A program made the translations under genes and the position numbers. This document shows, piece by piece, positions 22,263 through 33,884 of a stretch of 64,000 nt of DNA. Within the stretch, counting starts at the first letter, position 1, and every line of letters begins with the position of its first letter. The DNA comes from Stachybotrys elegans (lineage: Eukaryota > Ascomycota > Sordariomycetes > Hypocreales > Stachybotryaceae): contig JAGPNK010000012.1 of assembly GCA_020746835.1 (NCBI GenBank), forward strand, positions 186,001 through 250,000, given 5' to 3'. Below the pieces are notes generated by a model, which saw only the letters and a list, made by a program, of their open reading frames with translations, was not told the DNA's origin and ran no database searches.

Positions 22263-24018
22263 CTAGTACGGGTGTCCTGAGCTGTAGGAGACGAAGCCGT
22301 GTTGTTCCATGCCTCCGACTTGGTTGGGCATGCCGCAGGCGTCAACTTGACCGGGAACCTGCATGCCGTTGGAGCCGTAGTGGTTGGGGAATCCGTTATG
22401 TTGCTGGTGGCTCATGTAACTAGCATCTACCATCTGTGCATCGGCCATGTCCATGTCGCCGTCAGGGGCATGGCCTGTCATGGACCTCAGGTTGTTGATA
22501 TCTTCAGCAATGATACCGCCATTCGTGGGTGCTATCATGGCATACTGCTGACGTTGTTGGTGGCGAGGATCGTAGCCGTGGGAATTGTTCGGCTGTGCAT
22601 AACCAAACTGAGGTGCCTGCGGCGTCACGGGGGATGGAGCAGATCGCATGGGCGGCCGAGCAGATCGGCCAGACCGAACAGGAGCCCGCGGGACATAGAC
22701 ACGACGTTGCGAGGCAAGATAGGCTGCCAGGCTCGGATTGTTGCCCCGAGAAATGCGGAATTCGGGAGCTTCGGCTTCGACGGGTGAGGTCAACGAAGGA
22801 GATATGCTTGGAGGGCGAATCTTGTGCCCAGGAATCATCATCTGGCACTCTTCCTTGACGGGCGTGATGAAGTCTCCGCGGAACGAGGCCAAAGATGCCT
22901 GGTCAGAGCCCGTCATAATGGCGTACTGGATAAGGAGCTGCAGGTCACCAATATGCCTCGTCTCGAGGCGTTTCCTCAGGACGCCGCTCGTCTGGGGGTT
23001 CCATGTCAGGCTGTTACGGTCAGCCTCGGACCAAGCCGAGTTATTCCAGGCACGCATGACACCAGACTGGCGTAACAAGTTACGTATGCGCATCGAATAC
23101 GTCCATTCACCACTGTTGGTTCCTTCGTCAAAGTGCTTGACAATATGGCCAACATACTCCTTGTAAACGGCGGGGGCATCCTCATCGGTGGACGCCTCAA
23201 AGACTTGGGTACAGTTGGAGAAGCCACAAGCAAAGACGGTTTGAGGGCACAGGTTGACCTTGCCCTCTTCGAGGCTCATGCGGGAACCGCCGTGGCTCGT
23301 CTTAAGATGGGTCTTGTAAGCCGTCTGCCAGTCGAAAACCATCTTGCAGCCGCGATGACGGCAGAACCACTGGGCGTTCATGTTGTGAAAATCCTCCATG
23401 TGGCGCTTGAGGTCGTTCTTTCGTGTGCACGTCTTCTGGATACCCTCCTCCTTGCAAAAGCCGCACATGAAGGCGCCCTTTTGTTTGGCGGCGCCCGACG
23501 TACTGACCGTATCACCAGAGACGGACGTGGCGGCATCATCGGCATCCCACGAATCAGACTGTGGCAGCGAGGCGGCAGGTTCGGCGTTGGAATGGCGGTT
23601 TCGGCTCAGGAACTTGGAGGTGCGCGCCGACACGTTGGAGAGAATACTCCCGCGAGTTGACGAAGTGTCGGAAAAAGTGCGTATGCTGCTACCCGAGTCA
23701 AATATGCTGACGGCATCTTCGGATTTGACGGATGAGTGAGTGCTGCTGGTGAAGATGGATGCAGCATCGTTTTCTGATGCATGTCAGTAAAGGGGGAGTA
23801 AGAAACTGTAGATAAGAGGACAAATAGATAAGACGAAGGCGGAGGAGGCACATACGGGACGAGGGGGCGCTGGACTCTTCCTGGAACATGCGCAGGATAT
23901 CCTCATGGCTGTACTGGGTCATGAGATGACGGATCATTTGTCGGTTGAGCTGATCCTGCTGGGCTGACGGGCCGGTGGACGAGGCGTCGGCGTCGGACCA
24001 TGATTCGGTAGGCGCCAT
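22263..24018 (-). CDS. C2H2 zinc-finger regulator (paralog B)
   Basis: Exons 23856-24018 and 22263-23773; intron 23774-23855 (82 nt, GTATGT...CATCAG, phase 1); 557 aa. The N-terminal NRQMIRHLMTQYSHEDIL helix is comparable to that of paralog A. A Ser/Asp-rich region comes next, and then three Cys/His motifs in the same order: CGFCKEEG...HMEDFH, CRHRGC-x12-HLKTSH and CGFSNC...HIVKHF. The conserved block NLLRQSGVMRAW...LTWNPQTSG...ETRHIGD matches paralog A residue by residue at many positions. The C-terminal half is Pro/Arg/Asn/Gln-rich and presumably disordered. Likely a nuclear DNA-binding regulator; its targets cannot be read from the sequence. Confidence 0.85.
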
Positions 24019-27000
24019 GACGCGAGAGTCGGGCTGGAGGGCGCGCCGTCCAGTTGCCGAGGCGAAGAGCAGTCAGTCGATCGGCAGGTTGGTCAATCAG
24101 TTCGAGGGAGACTGTTGTCGTCGAGAGGTCCAGAAACCTGATGATGTCGCGTCGAGGACGGGATGGAGTTGACGACGGGCTGACCAGCTGGGGTTGGAGA
24201 AGCGGGAATGGGGGAGGAGCCAATGAATGGGGAACAGGCGAGTAAAAGTACTACGGGCGAGTTAGCGGCGCCCTCAGCCTGATAAACCGGTCGCTAGCCC
24301 AGCGGGCTTGATAGGGCTGGGGTGTGATTGACAGGTCCAGTAATAGGGAAGATAGGCCGAAAGAGCGGGTGCGAGCGGCGTAGGGGGGGTGTGAACAGCG
24401 AAGAAGCGAACCTGGAATTTGTGGACACGGATGGGTTATCTGCTGCCCTTGGCTGAAGCAAAAATGGAAATGATCCAAGGTTATGTATAATGGATATGAT
24501 AAGGAAATTACGGCACGGGAAGGAGGGATTATCCGCGTCAAAGAGATGGCATGGAATGAGATGGCAACGGCGACGAGGACAATGACGGATGTTGGGACGA
24601 TGGAAGATGGAAGTTGAATCGAGGAAATGAAGCTGACGACCAGTACAAACGTCGAGAAGGGATGGAAGAAAATTGGCGTAGGCGGCTGAGTGAGCATACT
24701 TTACCTCGGTGGTGATGCAAAGCCGCTATCTGGGATCCTCCCAGTGGCTTGGACAGGCTGGGCAGGGGAGGACTCGGCCTGTGGTTGGCCAGAATACAGA
24801 GGAGGGTGCTATATCTGGGGGGCCGAGCGCTGGGAGGGAGTGGGAAAGGGGCCCAAAGGGGGAACGAGGAGAGCCAAGACCACGAGAACTAGGAAGTAGG
24901 CCCGAGAAGTTGCCAACCCCCAGAGCAGAGCCAAAAATTCAAGACACCACCCAGGCAGACACAAGGCAAAGCCCGCCGCCTCCATTCCATCCGACGCCGC
25001 GATTTTGCCTTCCCAGGATCCGGGACTGTTGACCTTCGGCGGGCGACGGCACGAGGCTGCCACGAGGATCTACGTCCCGGAGCAAGCGCCGTAGGCAAAC
25101 AAGCAGAAAGAAACAAAATATTGGAATCGCCCAGCTACGCACACACCTATCCCATACTTTTTCTGCCTGGCCTCGTACCTAATAGAATGGGTCACAGATA
25201 TCAATCGATCGCGAGCCGGTCCGCAACAAGCATAGGCTAGCCAGCACTAAAGACGCACGCAACGCAGACTGGGGGTGGTGCATGCCCCCTTCTCCCACTC
25301 AGATGATAGGGTACCGCCAGAGCGTCCCTCGGACCACGAGCTTTCAGCTGCCAGACAAAAGATCCCAAGCGGCCCAGTGCATACTACCTACTGTATGTAA
25401 GCAAGCCACCAACGACCGCCACGCAGTATGACGCGGACAGGAGTGACTGGTTCTTGTTCTCGGATGCTGGCGGCGTGGGCAGCATGGGCATCCCGCCAGG
25501 CTAGGCCGGAAGCAACCAGTGACAAATACCTGGCCTAGGTACCGAGACCCGGCTGTTTGTGCTTATCTCCTCGAGATAGAGTGAAGCGGATACACGAAAG
25601 AAGAAATACGGCAATGTCTCCGACCCCTTCACCCGCCCGTCGATCACCGTTTCGCTTTGCCGACGTCGGGTAGGTATAATTAATTACCTCGCTCGCGGCC
25701 TTGTGCTTCGCGACTCTGAAACATTGAGGACAATTGAGGGGCGCCTGCGTACAGCGTTCTTGCGTCGCTGCCCGTCGGCCCTCGCAGTGTGGGATCGGCA
25801 CGACGACGCCCCTCAGTGAAAGACACCCACGGACACCACGGACAGAGGAAGAAGAGAGAAACGTGCTCAGGTGCCACCATTCCCTCGTCCGTCTGGATTG
25901 GGGAGGCCCTGTCCCAAGAGCATGGGGTCGGTCTGGGCCAGAGGCATCAAATTTCGCCGACCCTTCCTTTTCTTCTTTCATGTGCACGCTCAACAAATTG
26001 GCGAGCCGCCCACCAGGAAGGTTATGTGATGCTGCCATCCCATCTTTAGCTCGCGCCTCTTAGGTGAAAGAATCTCGTGATGGACCCGTCTTTGATTCGA
26101 CGTGGCCGGATCTGCTAGCCGAGTTCTTGAACCCTTGGGCTCCTCTTTCTAAGCTTCCACGTTGAGCATATTTGTGGGGGTTCTGATCACTCGTTGGCCA
26201 ATGTGCAATTTTGGTTGCTCATGAGAATCAGTAACAACACGCCCCCCCCCCTCCCCTCTCCATCTATCCGTCGCACAGCACTTGCTTGCGTTTGCTTGCG
26301 CTTGCTTGCGAGTTTGTGAAAGTGAAGGCGTGCTATGCACAACGCCGTGGCTGGTTGTAATGCATCTGCTTGATTGCGCTCATCTTCCTGCCTGTACCTC
26401 GCCGTCGAGGTGCCGTATCTGACCACAAACACACCAGAACTGCACTTTAACCTACCAATGACACGTCAGAGTTTGCAATTCTTGGCCTGTCAGATGCAGT
26501 TGGCGAAATTCGACCTGTCCCATCGCACAACCCACACCAATCCTGGCGGTTAAGCCACGTGTGCCACGTCCGAGCCGGTTGATGAACTCAGAGGCATTCA
26601 CAGCGAACTCTTCCCCCCAGCGCTACTGTCTCAGCTAGCTGTCCCATGTCATCATGTCTTAGAACTTCTCTCAATATTTGACGTTTACGGGTTGGCGGGC
26701 GCAACAGTGCTCGGCCCTGATAGCTTCCTTGACCTGCCCGCCTGACCGACTCTCGACGAGAATGCATCGTTGTGACGTGCGACCAGCACGCCATGCACCG
26801 TGGGGTGACTGTCCTCCGACGAGCCCCCGCTCGCCAAAATTTCTTGACGTCGTGTGCGCAGATCCCCTGAATGTGGTGTGATGCCTCCTGCGGTAATGGC
26901 AGCTCCTCGAGGCAACATCAAGAGCCTTGGGTCCAATCATGCTACGTATAATCAGCCTTGCTGTGCCGTCAGACTGCGCAAGGCACCCACAGCCATTTGG

Positions 27001-27341
27001 AACCTCGACATGCGTTGGCTGGCCGGCCTGGGCTACGTCTGCCCCTGTTCTGACAGTTGTAGCTGCATATCACCGTACATCACTGCATGCAATCCAGCAC
27101 ACTAGTTCCGTCCACATGCGGAAGTTCTGCTGATTGCTGCTGCTCATTGGGAGCCTATCTTTAGATATGGAACCCTTATGTGGCTCCCCCTCCTTTGGAC
27201 ACGACTTATGGCGTGCGAGCACCGAAACATATGCCGTGGAAATGGCGTGGGTGCGTGGAGAAAAGAGACAAGAGAGAGCGGAAGCAAGAGGACCGAGCTA
27301 TATTGAAGTGAGATTTTTCTTTCCATGTCATACGCTCGTGG
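24019..27341. other. 3.3-kb intergenic region, no gene recognised
   Basis: Upstream region of paralog B and downstream region of galactokinase. Frames such as 25535-26038 (-) and 26854-27105 (+) have no domain and no intron logic. A 10-bp tandem repeat sits at 26281-26310. The part near 24019-24720 is probably the paralog B leader. Confidence 0.4.
26281..26310 (+). repeat. Three 10-bp units (YTTGCTTGCG)
   Basis: Units CTTGCTTGCG, TTTGCTTGCG and CTTGCTTGCG stand in tandem, preceded by another CTTG. Confidence 0.8.
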
Positions 27342-28962
27342 CTACTCTACGTCGCCAGCCACCTTGTACAGGGCGCTTCCCTGGCCCGGCCGGCTCACGA
27401 CCACGGCCTCCTGCCGCTGCTCCTCCGTCAGCTCCATGCCGGCGTAGTACTCACGCTCCAGGGCGGCCTTGACATCGGCGACCTTGTCGGCGGGGACTAG
27501 GTGGACGCTGCATCCGCCCCACCCGGCGCCGGTCAGGCGGCTGCCGTAGGCGCCAGCGGCCCGGGCGATGCTGCAGATGCGGTCGAGCTCCGGGCAGCTG
27601 CACTCGTAGGCGTCGCGGCACGAGTCCTGGGTCTCGTTCATGAGGGCGCCGAGCTGGGCGTTGTAGGCCGACGTGTCCGAGGCGCCCGTGTGGACGGGGC
27701 GCTCCAGCAGCGTCAGGAAGCGCAGCACGCGCAGAGCCTCGGAGAAGACGTGCACGGCGCGCTGGCGCAGCCGGAACCGCTCCGCCCGCACGGGCAGCTT
27801 GGACATGAAGCGCGCCTCGAGGTCCGCCACGCTGACGCCCAGCGCTGCCGCCACCTCCTCACGCGTGTACCCTTCCTCCTGGGTGAAGGTCTCGCGGGCC
27901 AGGGCCAGCAGCTTCTCGAGCTCCTCCTCCTTGGACAGGGACGGGGCGGCCGCATAGTCGGACCCGCCGCTGTGGTAGAAGAAGGTGTCGTGGAAGCCGT
28001 GCAGGCTGACGCCCAGTGGTCCCGCGTCGGTGGGAAGCTCTGTGCCCGGCGGGTTCAGCTTGGCGTGCAGGAAGGCGGCGGCCATGCTGCACTCGACGAC
28101 ACGCAGGTTGTAGTGGATGGGGCCCGAGACCTGCTTGTTGCTCGTGACGAAGGACTGGGCCACCATGAAGCAGAGCTCCGGCCTCGTCGGGGGGAACTTG
28201 ACGGGGCGGGCGGACAGGTCGGGGGCGAAGGAGACGTAGAGGGCTGAGCCCTGCTCCGAGAAGACGGAGGCGGACTGATCCATTCTGGGGGATGTTAGCA
28301 TATGGTTGACAATAGCATATATATACATACCCTCCTGAGTTGACACCGACGGCGCGCTCGCTCACAATGGCCAGCTCCGTCAGCTCCTTCTTGTCGACGG
28401 GATCCTCACCATTGGCGGCCATGACAGCCAAGGCGCTGGCGCTCACAAAAGCCGCACTAGAGCTCAAGCCGCCGCCAACAGGGACGGTGCCGTCCATGAG
28501 AATCTCCATGTCGCAGGGGTGAAAGGCATCGCCACGCTTCTTTCGCAGCAGCTCGAGGGCGCCGCGCAGACCGCTGCGGAAGTAATTGACCCAGTCGTGC
28601 TTCGTAGCGTCAATGTCCACGGTGCCGTCGGCGCCAACGCTGAACTCTGCCGACGGGAACCTGTCCTCGTGGTAGTTTGCGATGCGGACGCGGAAAGAGG
28701 AAGGGTCGGCGGCGGGCGCGGCGGAGACGGCGAGGATGGCGTCAGCGGCGATGGCCATGGGCAGGACCGAGTAGAGAGAGTAGTCGATGTGCTCGCCGAT
28801 GATGTTGACGCGGCCGGGGGACCGGGCGACGAAGCTGGCGGCGTGGCCGTACTTTTCCTGGAAGCGGGCGAGCAGCTTGTTCCACCGGGTGGCCTGGGCG
28901 GCGAGCGCCTGCGGCTCGTAGATGTCTGCGAGACCGCTGGCGAGGGGGACGGGGCCGGACAT
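27342..28962 (-). CDS. GAL1: Galactokinase
   Basis: Exons 28331-28962 and 27342-28284; intron 28285-28330 (46 nt, GTATGT...CCCCAG, phase 2); 524 aa, the usual fungal length. Motif 1 is RSPGRVNIIGEHIDYSLYSV (about residues 48-67), the galactokinase signature. Motif 2 is PVGGGLSSSAAFVSASAL, the ATP-binding loop of GHMP kinases. Splicing restores NSGGMDQSASVFSEQGSAL, which carries the catalytic Asp region. The C-terminal GHMP motif is LTGAGWGGCSVHL. The enzyme phosphorylates alpha-D-galactose to galactose-1-phosphate with ATP, the first committed step of the Leloir pathway in the cytosol. All key motifs are intact. No other Leloir gene lies in the window. Confidence 0.95.
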
Positions 28963-29696
28963 GATGGGCGGGTTTTGCGACGAGGGTAGAAGGGGAGGAG
29001 AAGGCCTGTTAATGATAACAGCCGTAGGTTGATGCTATTAGGGGGGGGGAGCAACGAGAAACGCCGTCAGATTTCTCGCCCAGGATGCAACACAGCCGCT
29101 CTGGAGGGGGAGGATAGGCTCTTCCAAGCTGGCGCGAGGTCCGGGGATGCAGGCTTGGCGATGCGATTCTGCTTGTTTGGTTGCTGCGCGTGGTTTGTGG
29201 CATGTGGCATGAGCAAAGACAAGGGGCGCTTTTTGACTGGGACGCACCCCGCAGTGGCTCTCGCGGGGCTAATTCCGGGCCATCTTAGACCGACCGAAAA
29301 CTACCCCGTAGGGATGGAAGGGAGGAGATTAAGGGCCGTGGGTCTAAGATAGAAAGAAAGCAAGAAAGAAAAGGGTTGGATGCGTATCCGTGTTGTTTGG
29401 TTGGAGGGGATAAGAGGGCCAGGAGTGACGTCGATGGCTGCCTTCCATGTGTGTGCCGTTGCTACCCGAGGATGGGATCTGCCACAGGACGGAGGATGCT
29501 GAATAACGGGATGGGATGCACATGTGAAACTTGGAGGGAAATATTGTACGTCTAGAGTGGTGTTGCATGCGACTAAAGTCTAAGGTATATGATGCTCAAT
29601 ATTCGTCATCCCATCATCCCGCCAGAGAGAAGTAGAAAAAAAAAAGGGGGGGGGGACACCATGGTTGCGCCCAAATCTTACACATATCTCTTCCCT
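28963..29696. other. Intergenic; galactokinase promoter side
   Basis: No gene seen. A homopurine A10G10 tract lies at 29636-29655, probably in or near the 3' UTR of the Zn2Cys6 gene to the right. Confidence 0.45.
29636..29655 (+). repeat. A10G10 homopurine tract
   Basis: Ten A directly followed by ten G. Such a tract is prone to slippage, so the exact length may vary or be a sequencing estimate. Confidence 0.8.
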
Positions 29697-31562
29697 TTAC
29701 ATAACAACACACAACTGCTCCTTCTCAGTCGATGGCACTTCAAGATTGGACATGGCCATGGGCGGGTGACTACTGGGGTCGTGCAACAGATCTGCCTCGG
29801 CAAAGTTGGTATACTGGTCTAGGTAGAGGAGCTTGGAGGCGTAGACGGAGTCGATGCGGGCCCTCAGCCAGATGCACCGCTCCAGACATTTCTCGTGCGG
29901 GAAGTCGGCCTGGTAATCCTGGAGCAGGGCCCAGATCTCGTCGCGCTGGGCGAGGTCCTCGCTGCTGGCCCACGCCGCCGTCAGGACGACGAGGAGGTGT
30001 GCGGCGCCCATGGGCCGGTGCTCCTGCGCGACGTGGGCGAGCTTGATGGCCTCGCGGTGGAAGCGGGCCATGTCGGCGGCCACGCTCGCGTCGCCCGCGC
30101 CGTCGGCCGTGATGAAGGCGCCCGAGACGAGCGCCATGGTGAGGAAGATGCCGTAGGCGGTCTGCAGGCTGAGCAGCATGCGCTGCTGGTTGATGTGCTT
30201 GCGGTAGACGCCGCCTTGGGTGCCGAGGATGGGGGACCACTTGACGAGGCGGGCGTGGCACTCGGAGAAGGAACGACGTGTCAGCTCAAAGAGCTCGTAA
30301 TGCTCGTGCATGTGCTGGATAGGGTCGCGGAGGAGGTCCGGGATGCGAGCGATGCGCTCGAGCCTGATGACCTCGTCGCAGGGCGAGATGAAGGCCCGGT
30401 TGTCGGCGAACTGGTCGATGACCGTGGCCAGCCAGGGCTGAAGCTTGATTTTTCTGTTGGTGATGCTTTCAATGATCTAAGAAGCCGGCATTAGCACCTT
30501 ACTATTTAGTTGTATGGGGATGAGAGGGATGTCATACAATCGTGACGGTTATGGTGTAGGTTGCCTCGTAGCCTAGGATGGGAAGTAGGCCTTGCTTGCA
30601 GGTGACGGCCATGATGGCGGCCATTCCTTCACCGTGATTGGTGGTGGGAGAGCCTCTATTATGAAGCCAGCCCTAGTCCTGGTGAGCCGAGAGTACTTGA
30701 TAAGGGGCTTGGGCAAGGGAGAGCGACACGTACCTGGCATATCATGGTCATGTGGATGGCGAGGAGGGCATCGATGGAGTGGGCTTTTGCTGGGTCCATG
30801 AGAGTGGCCCTCAGGGCGTTGAGGGCCTTGACATAGCTCGACAGGGCTTCCTGGGTAATGACCCCGGAGCGGTAGGAGTGGAGGGTCTTGCAGACGGCAT
30901 CGGTAGCGGCGTCAATGGCCTCGCTGCGGCCGAGACGGACGGGGATCTGGGGGAAGAAGGGCCCGTAGGCGCTGATGTCGTAGCGGAGGTTGTCGACCTT
31001 GAAGAGGTCGACGAACTCGGCGGCGAGGCGGGAGATCTGGTTGGAGGGCGGTTCGCGGAAGACGACGGCGGCGAGCTCCCCCTCGCGCTTCTTGCTGTGT
31101 CGGAGGACCAGGCTGTGCTCCTTGAACTTGTAGCGCTGCTCGCCGGACCCGACGCACGGGATGGACAGCCGGGCGCACCTTGTGCAGGCGGGCTTGATCT
31201 GATCGCACTGCGGGGGGTGCGACATTGATCGTGTTAGCTGGAGCGGGGACAGATTGTCTTGCATTGGGGGAAAGGCGTATGCAGATGGCCAGTTGGGTAG
31301 ATGGGTAGCGAGCGGGAGGCGATGGGGTTTACATTGGATATTGGATGGAGGGCCGGGCGCATCATGGCACTCTTAGGAGACAACCCATCGCGCCCCCATC
31401 GCCAAACAGCCGCCTGCCAGCACCGGGGGGGTCTAGATCTACATGCAAGCTGCAGAGCCAAGGCGAGCGGGATGCGGGAAGTGGACGGGAGGCGGACAGA
31501 CGAACCTTCTTCTTCTGTTTACGGCAGGCTTCGCAGCCGCGTCCCGAGGGCACTCCGGGCAT
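29697..31562 (-). CDS. Zn(II)2Cys6 transcription factor, four exons
   Basis: Exons 31506-31562, 30734-31207, 30538-30672 and 29697-30476; introns 31208-31505 (298 nt, GTTCGT...CCGCAG), 30673-30733 (61 nt, CTCAC branch point, ACTAG) and 30477-30537 (61 nt); 481 aa. Exon 1 encodes only 19 residues with the first half of the zinc cluster (CEACRKQKKK). Exon 2 completes it with C-DQIKPA-C-TR-C-ARLSIP-C. The rest matches the fungal C6 regulators with a middle homology region: LLAIHMTMICQ-GWLHNRG, HGEGMAAIMAVTCKQGL, then IIESITNRKIKLQPWL. The chosen acceptors are the only ones found that keep this block in frame. It lies on the same strand as galactokinase, 734 bp upstream of it, which alone is weak evidence of a regulatory link. 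Likely a nuclear regulator; target unknown. Confidence 0.82.
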
Positions 31563-32823
31563 AGCGATGTGCCTACCAACGCTATGTATGTATATATCTC
31601 TCAAGGGCGAGGCGGGAGGTTCGTCTCGGTACTGGGATGGGGAATGATGTCGATGAGTAAGGTGTGTATGTACGGAGTATGTATGTATGTATGAGTATGT
31701 ATTTGGCTGAGCGCTGCGTTTTACCGGATTAGGAGCGGGGTGATGATGCTGAAGGATTGCGAGACGAAGAAGCACTGGGAGGGGATGCCTTGTTTTGATT
31801 GTTCAGTTCTGGGGTTTTTGTTTGTATTGCTTCACAGGGCGCACAGGAGGATGGCGAAGGAGATGGGTCGTCAGTATGTACTTAGGCAGTCAACTTATTA
31901 TAAACGATGAAGTGATGTCGGTCAATGGCTGATGGTGCTTCTGCTCGTCTCAGAGCTCTGACATCGATAAGCCCTACAGGGCGCAGGGCACGTACGCACG
32001 CCCGGCCGAGCTGATCTACGGGCCAATCAAGATGGCAGCAAGACAAGCAGACAAGCAACCCGCTGTGGGCAGTCAATTGGGGGTAGAGTTGGCTATGCTT
32101 TGCAAGGCAAATCCCCCCTATTCAAGCGAGGGGTCCCATGTGGTTGGGCGGGCATTGCTGGGGCGAGATCCTTGTTTGATGGGTCGCAGATGGAATATTA
32201 TGAGGCGGAGCAGTTCAATGGCGATAAATGGGGGACGCGTGTAACTTGGCTGGCCATGAAGGCTATTTGAAGATAGTGTCATGTTGGAGGTAAGCAGAGG
32301 ATTAATCAGTGCTCACGATACCACTTACCTAGGTACCTACATATGTAGGTAGGTAGGCAGGTGCCTAGGCAGGTATTTACAGGGAGGTACGAAGGTATCG
32401 AGGCACCTGTGGGTGGAATTGGCTTGCGGACCCACTTCCTTGCTGGACGAGCGGCACATGAAGCCAAATCAGGTAAAGCGTCCAACACCTCCATCTCGTC
32501 TCTCATCCTCCCCATCTCCCCTCTCTCTCCTCGATGGAGGTTATTTCTGGCATCGCGTGGATATTTCCCTACCTGGTGTAGATCTCCCACCCAGCCCTGC
32601 GCCCACGCTGTCTCTCTCCGCGTGCCATGGCATGGCATGACACCAGAGGGGCTGGCGGCAATCCTCGTCCCAAGTGGGAAGAACTGTGCGATGGCCATGG
32701 CGGGCTGTGAGATTGACTCGCCGTCTTCTTTTTGGTGTTTATATATGAGTCTGTCTTGCTGTGAATATATCCATCTGTACATCTTCTCTAACCCGTCACA
32801 TCACCATCACCATCACCGCCGCC
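31563..32823. other. Divergent intergenic region with short repeats
   Basis: About 1.26 kb between a regulator transcribed left and a small gene transcribed right. It holds a TATG repeat near 31676-31693 and TAGG-type repeats with a palindrome at 32335-32350. The minus-strand frame at 32306-32782 and the plus-strand frame at 32361-33206 have no domain and are rejected. Confidence 0.45.
32335..32350. repeat. 16-bp palindrome ACCTACATATGTAGGT within TAGG repeats
   Basis: A perfect palindrome set in a CCTAGGTACC...TAGGTAGGTAGG stretch (about 32325-32375). Similar TAGGTACCT-rich stretches are familiar from hypocrealean and glomerellalean intergenic DNA (from memory). Confidence 0.7.
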
Positions 32824-33426
32824 ATGCCCAGCCTCTCCAAGCTCCTCGGAGGCTCCCTCAGCCTCTCCTCCCACCAGCCCAGCGACACGCCCGCTGCTCT
32901 ACAGGAATTCCACGTCCGCGCAGCCCCTCACAACAGCAAACTCAAGGCCGTCCACCCCGCCGGCTACCCCGAGACGGCGCCCCCACTCTACACCGTTGCC
33001 TTCCCCGAGTCCAGCAAGCCCAACGTCGTCCTCTACCGCGGCGACGCCTCCCCCTACAACACCATCGGCGACGCCTCGGTCTCTATCCTCTCCTCCACCA
33101 TCAAGCTCAACCTGCGCGGCCAGCCCCTCGCCCTCAAGGCCTCGAGCAGCGGCAGCGGCAAGTTCACCATCCAGTCGCACTATGGCACTCTGCGCTGGAT
33201 CCCTAGCGAGATTAGCAGCTCCTACACCCTCAAGAACGAGGCCGGACACAAGATTGCCCAGTACAAGTCCGACGGCTGGACCGGCAACAAGAGGCTGTCC
33301 TTGTTTGTCACCTCGGACGCCTACTTTGTAGAGATGCTTCTCTTGTCTATCCTCGCTGGCAAGCTGCAGAACAGCTCCGCCCTAGAAGTTGCCTCCGAGG
33401 TCGCTGGCGCCGCGGCTGGCGTATGA
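32824..33426 (+). CDS. 200-aa protein, possible tubby/LURP-like beta-barrel fold
   Basis: Single exon, 200 aa. ATG 32824 is the first ATG in frame and has a strong context (CCGCCATGCC). A TATATAT element lies about 84 bp upstream. No signal peptide is seen. The sequence alternates short beta-like segments (PPLYTVAFPE, NVVLYRGDASP, KFTIQSHYGTLRWIPSEI, IAQYKSDGW) and ends in a hydrophobic helix (AYFVEMLLLSILAGKL). This pattern resembles the tubby C-terminal/LURP-one-related fold, in which a hydrophobic helix passes through a beta barrel, but I see no diagnostic motif. The codon use is strongly C-ending, as in well expressed fungal genes. Function unknown; the fold assignment is weak inference. 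Confidence 0.75.
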   Translation: MPSLSKLLGGSLSLSSHQPSDTPAALQEFHVRAAPHNSKLKAVHPAGYPETAPPLYTVAFPESSKPNVVLYRGDASPYNTIGDASVSILSSTIKLNLRGQPLALKASSSGSGKFTIQSHYGTLRWIPSEISSSYTLKNEAGHKIAQYKSDGWTGNKRLSLFVTSDAYFVEMLLLSILAGKLQNSSALEVASEVAGAAAGV

Positions 33427-33884
33427 TGCTTGAATCCTCCATTGATCAGCAACCAGAAGGAATAGAAAAGGTTAGGCATGGCGGCACGGCATTGGAAACT
33501 TGGAATAGACGGTTTGCTTATTTTACTGTTTGTACTGTACTACTACACAATGGAAACATAATACATCTTCGAGGAAACAGTATGCATCTCACCTATCACA
33601 GAGCCCAGGATACCTGAAGCATGCGTGCTCTGCTTAAGCTGGAACTGTTTATGTCGGAGGTCTGAGGAGAGCTGTCTCCTAGATGATAGTACTAAACGAC
33701 GGGTGAAATGTTGTGCTTGTCCCTTGGGCTCACTTTATGAGACTGTCATTTTATATTATGACAGAGAAGCGCTACCGCTTCGTGTACCGAAATATATTCC
33801 TTTTATCATCCACCTCTACTATATAACTATATCCCCCATGACATTCTATATGATAAATCACAACTCGATAAACATGTCTCCCCC
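33427..33884. other. Convergent AT-rich 3' spacer
   Basis: Lies between the convergent 200-aa gene and the DHA1 transporter. It is AT-rich with polyadenylation-like sequence and holds no gene; the 33625-33948 frame overlaps the transporter end. Confidence 0.5.
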
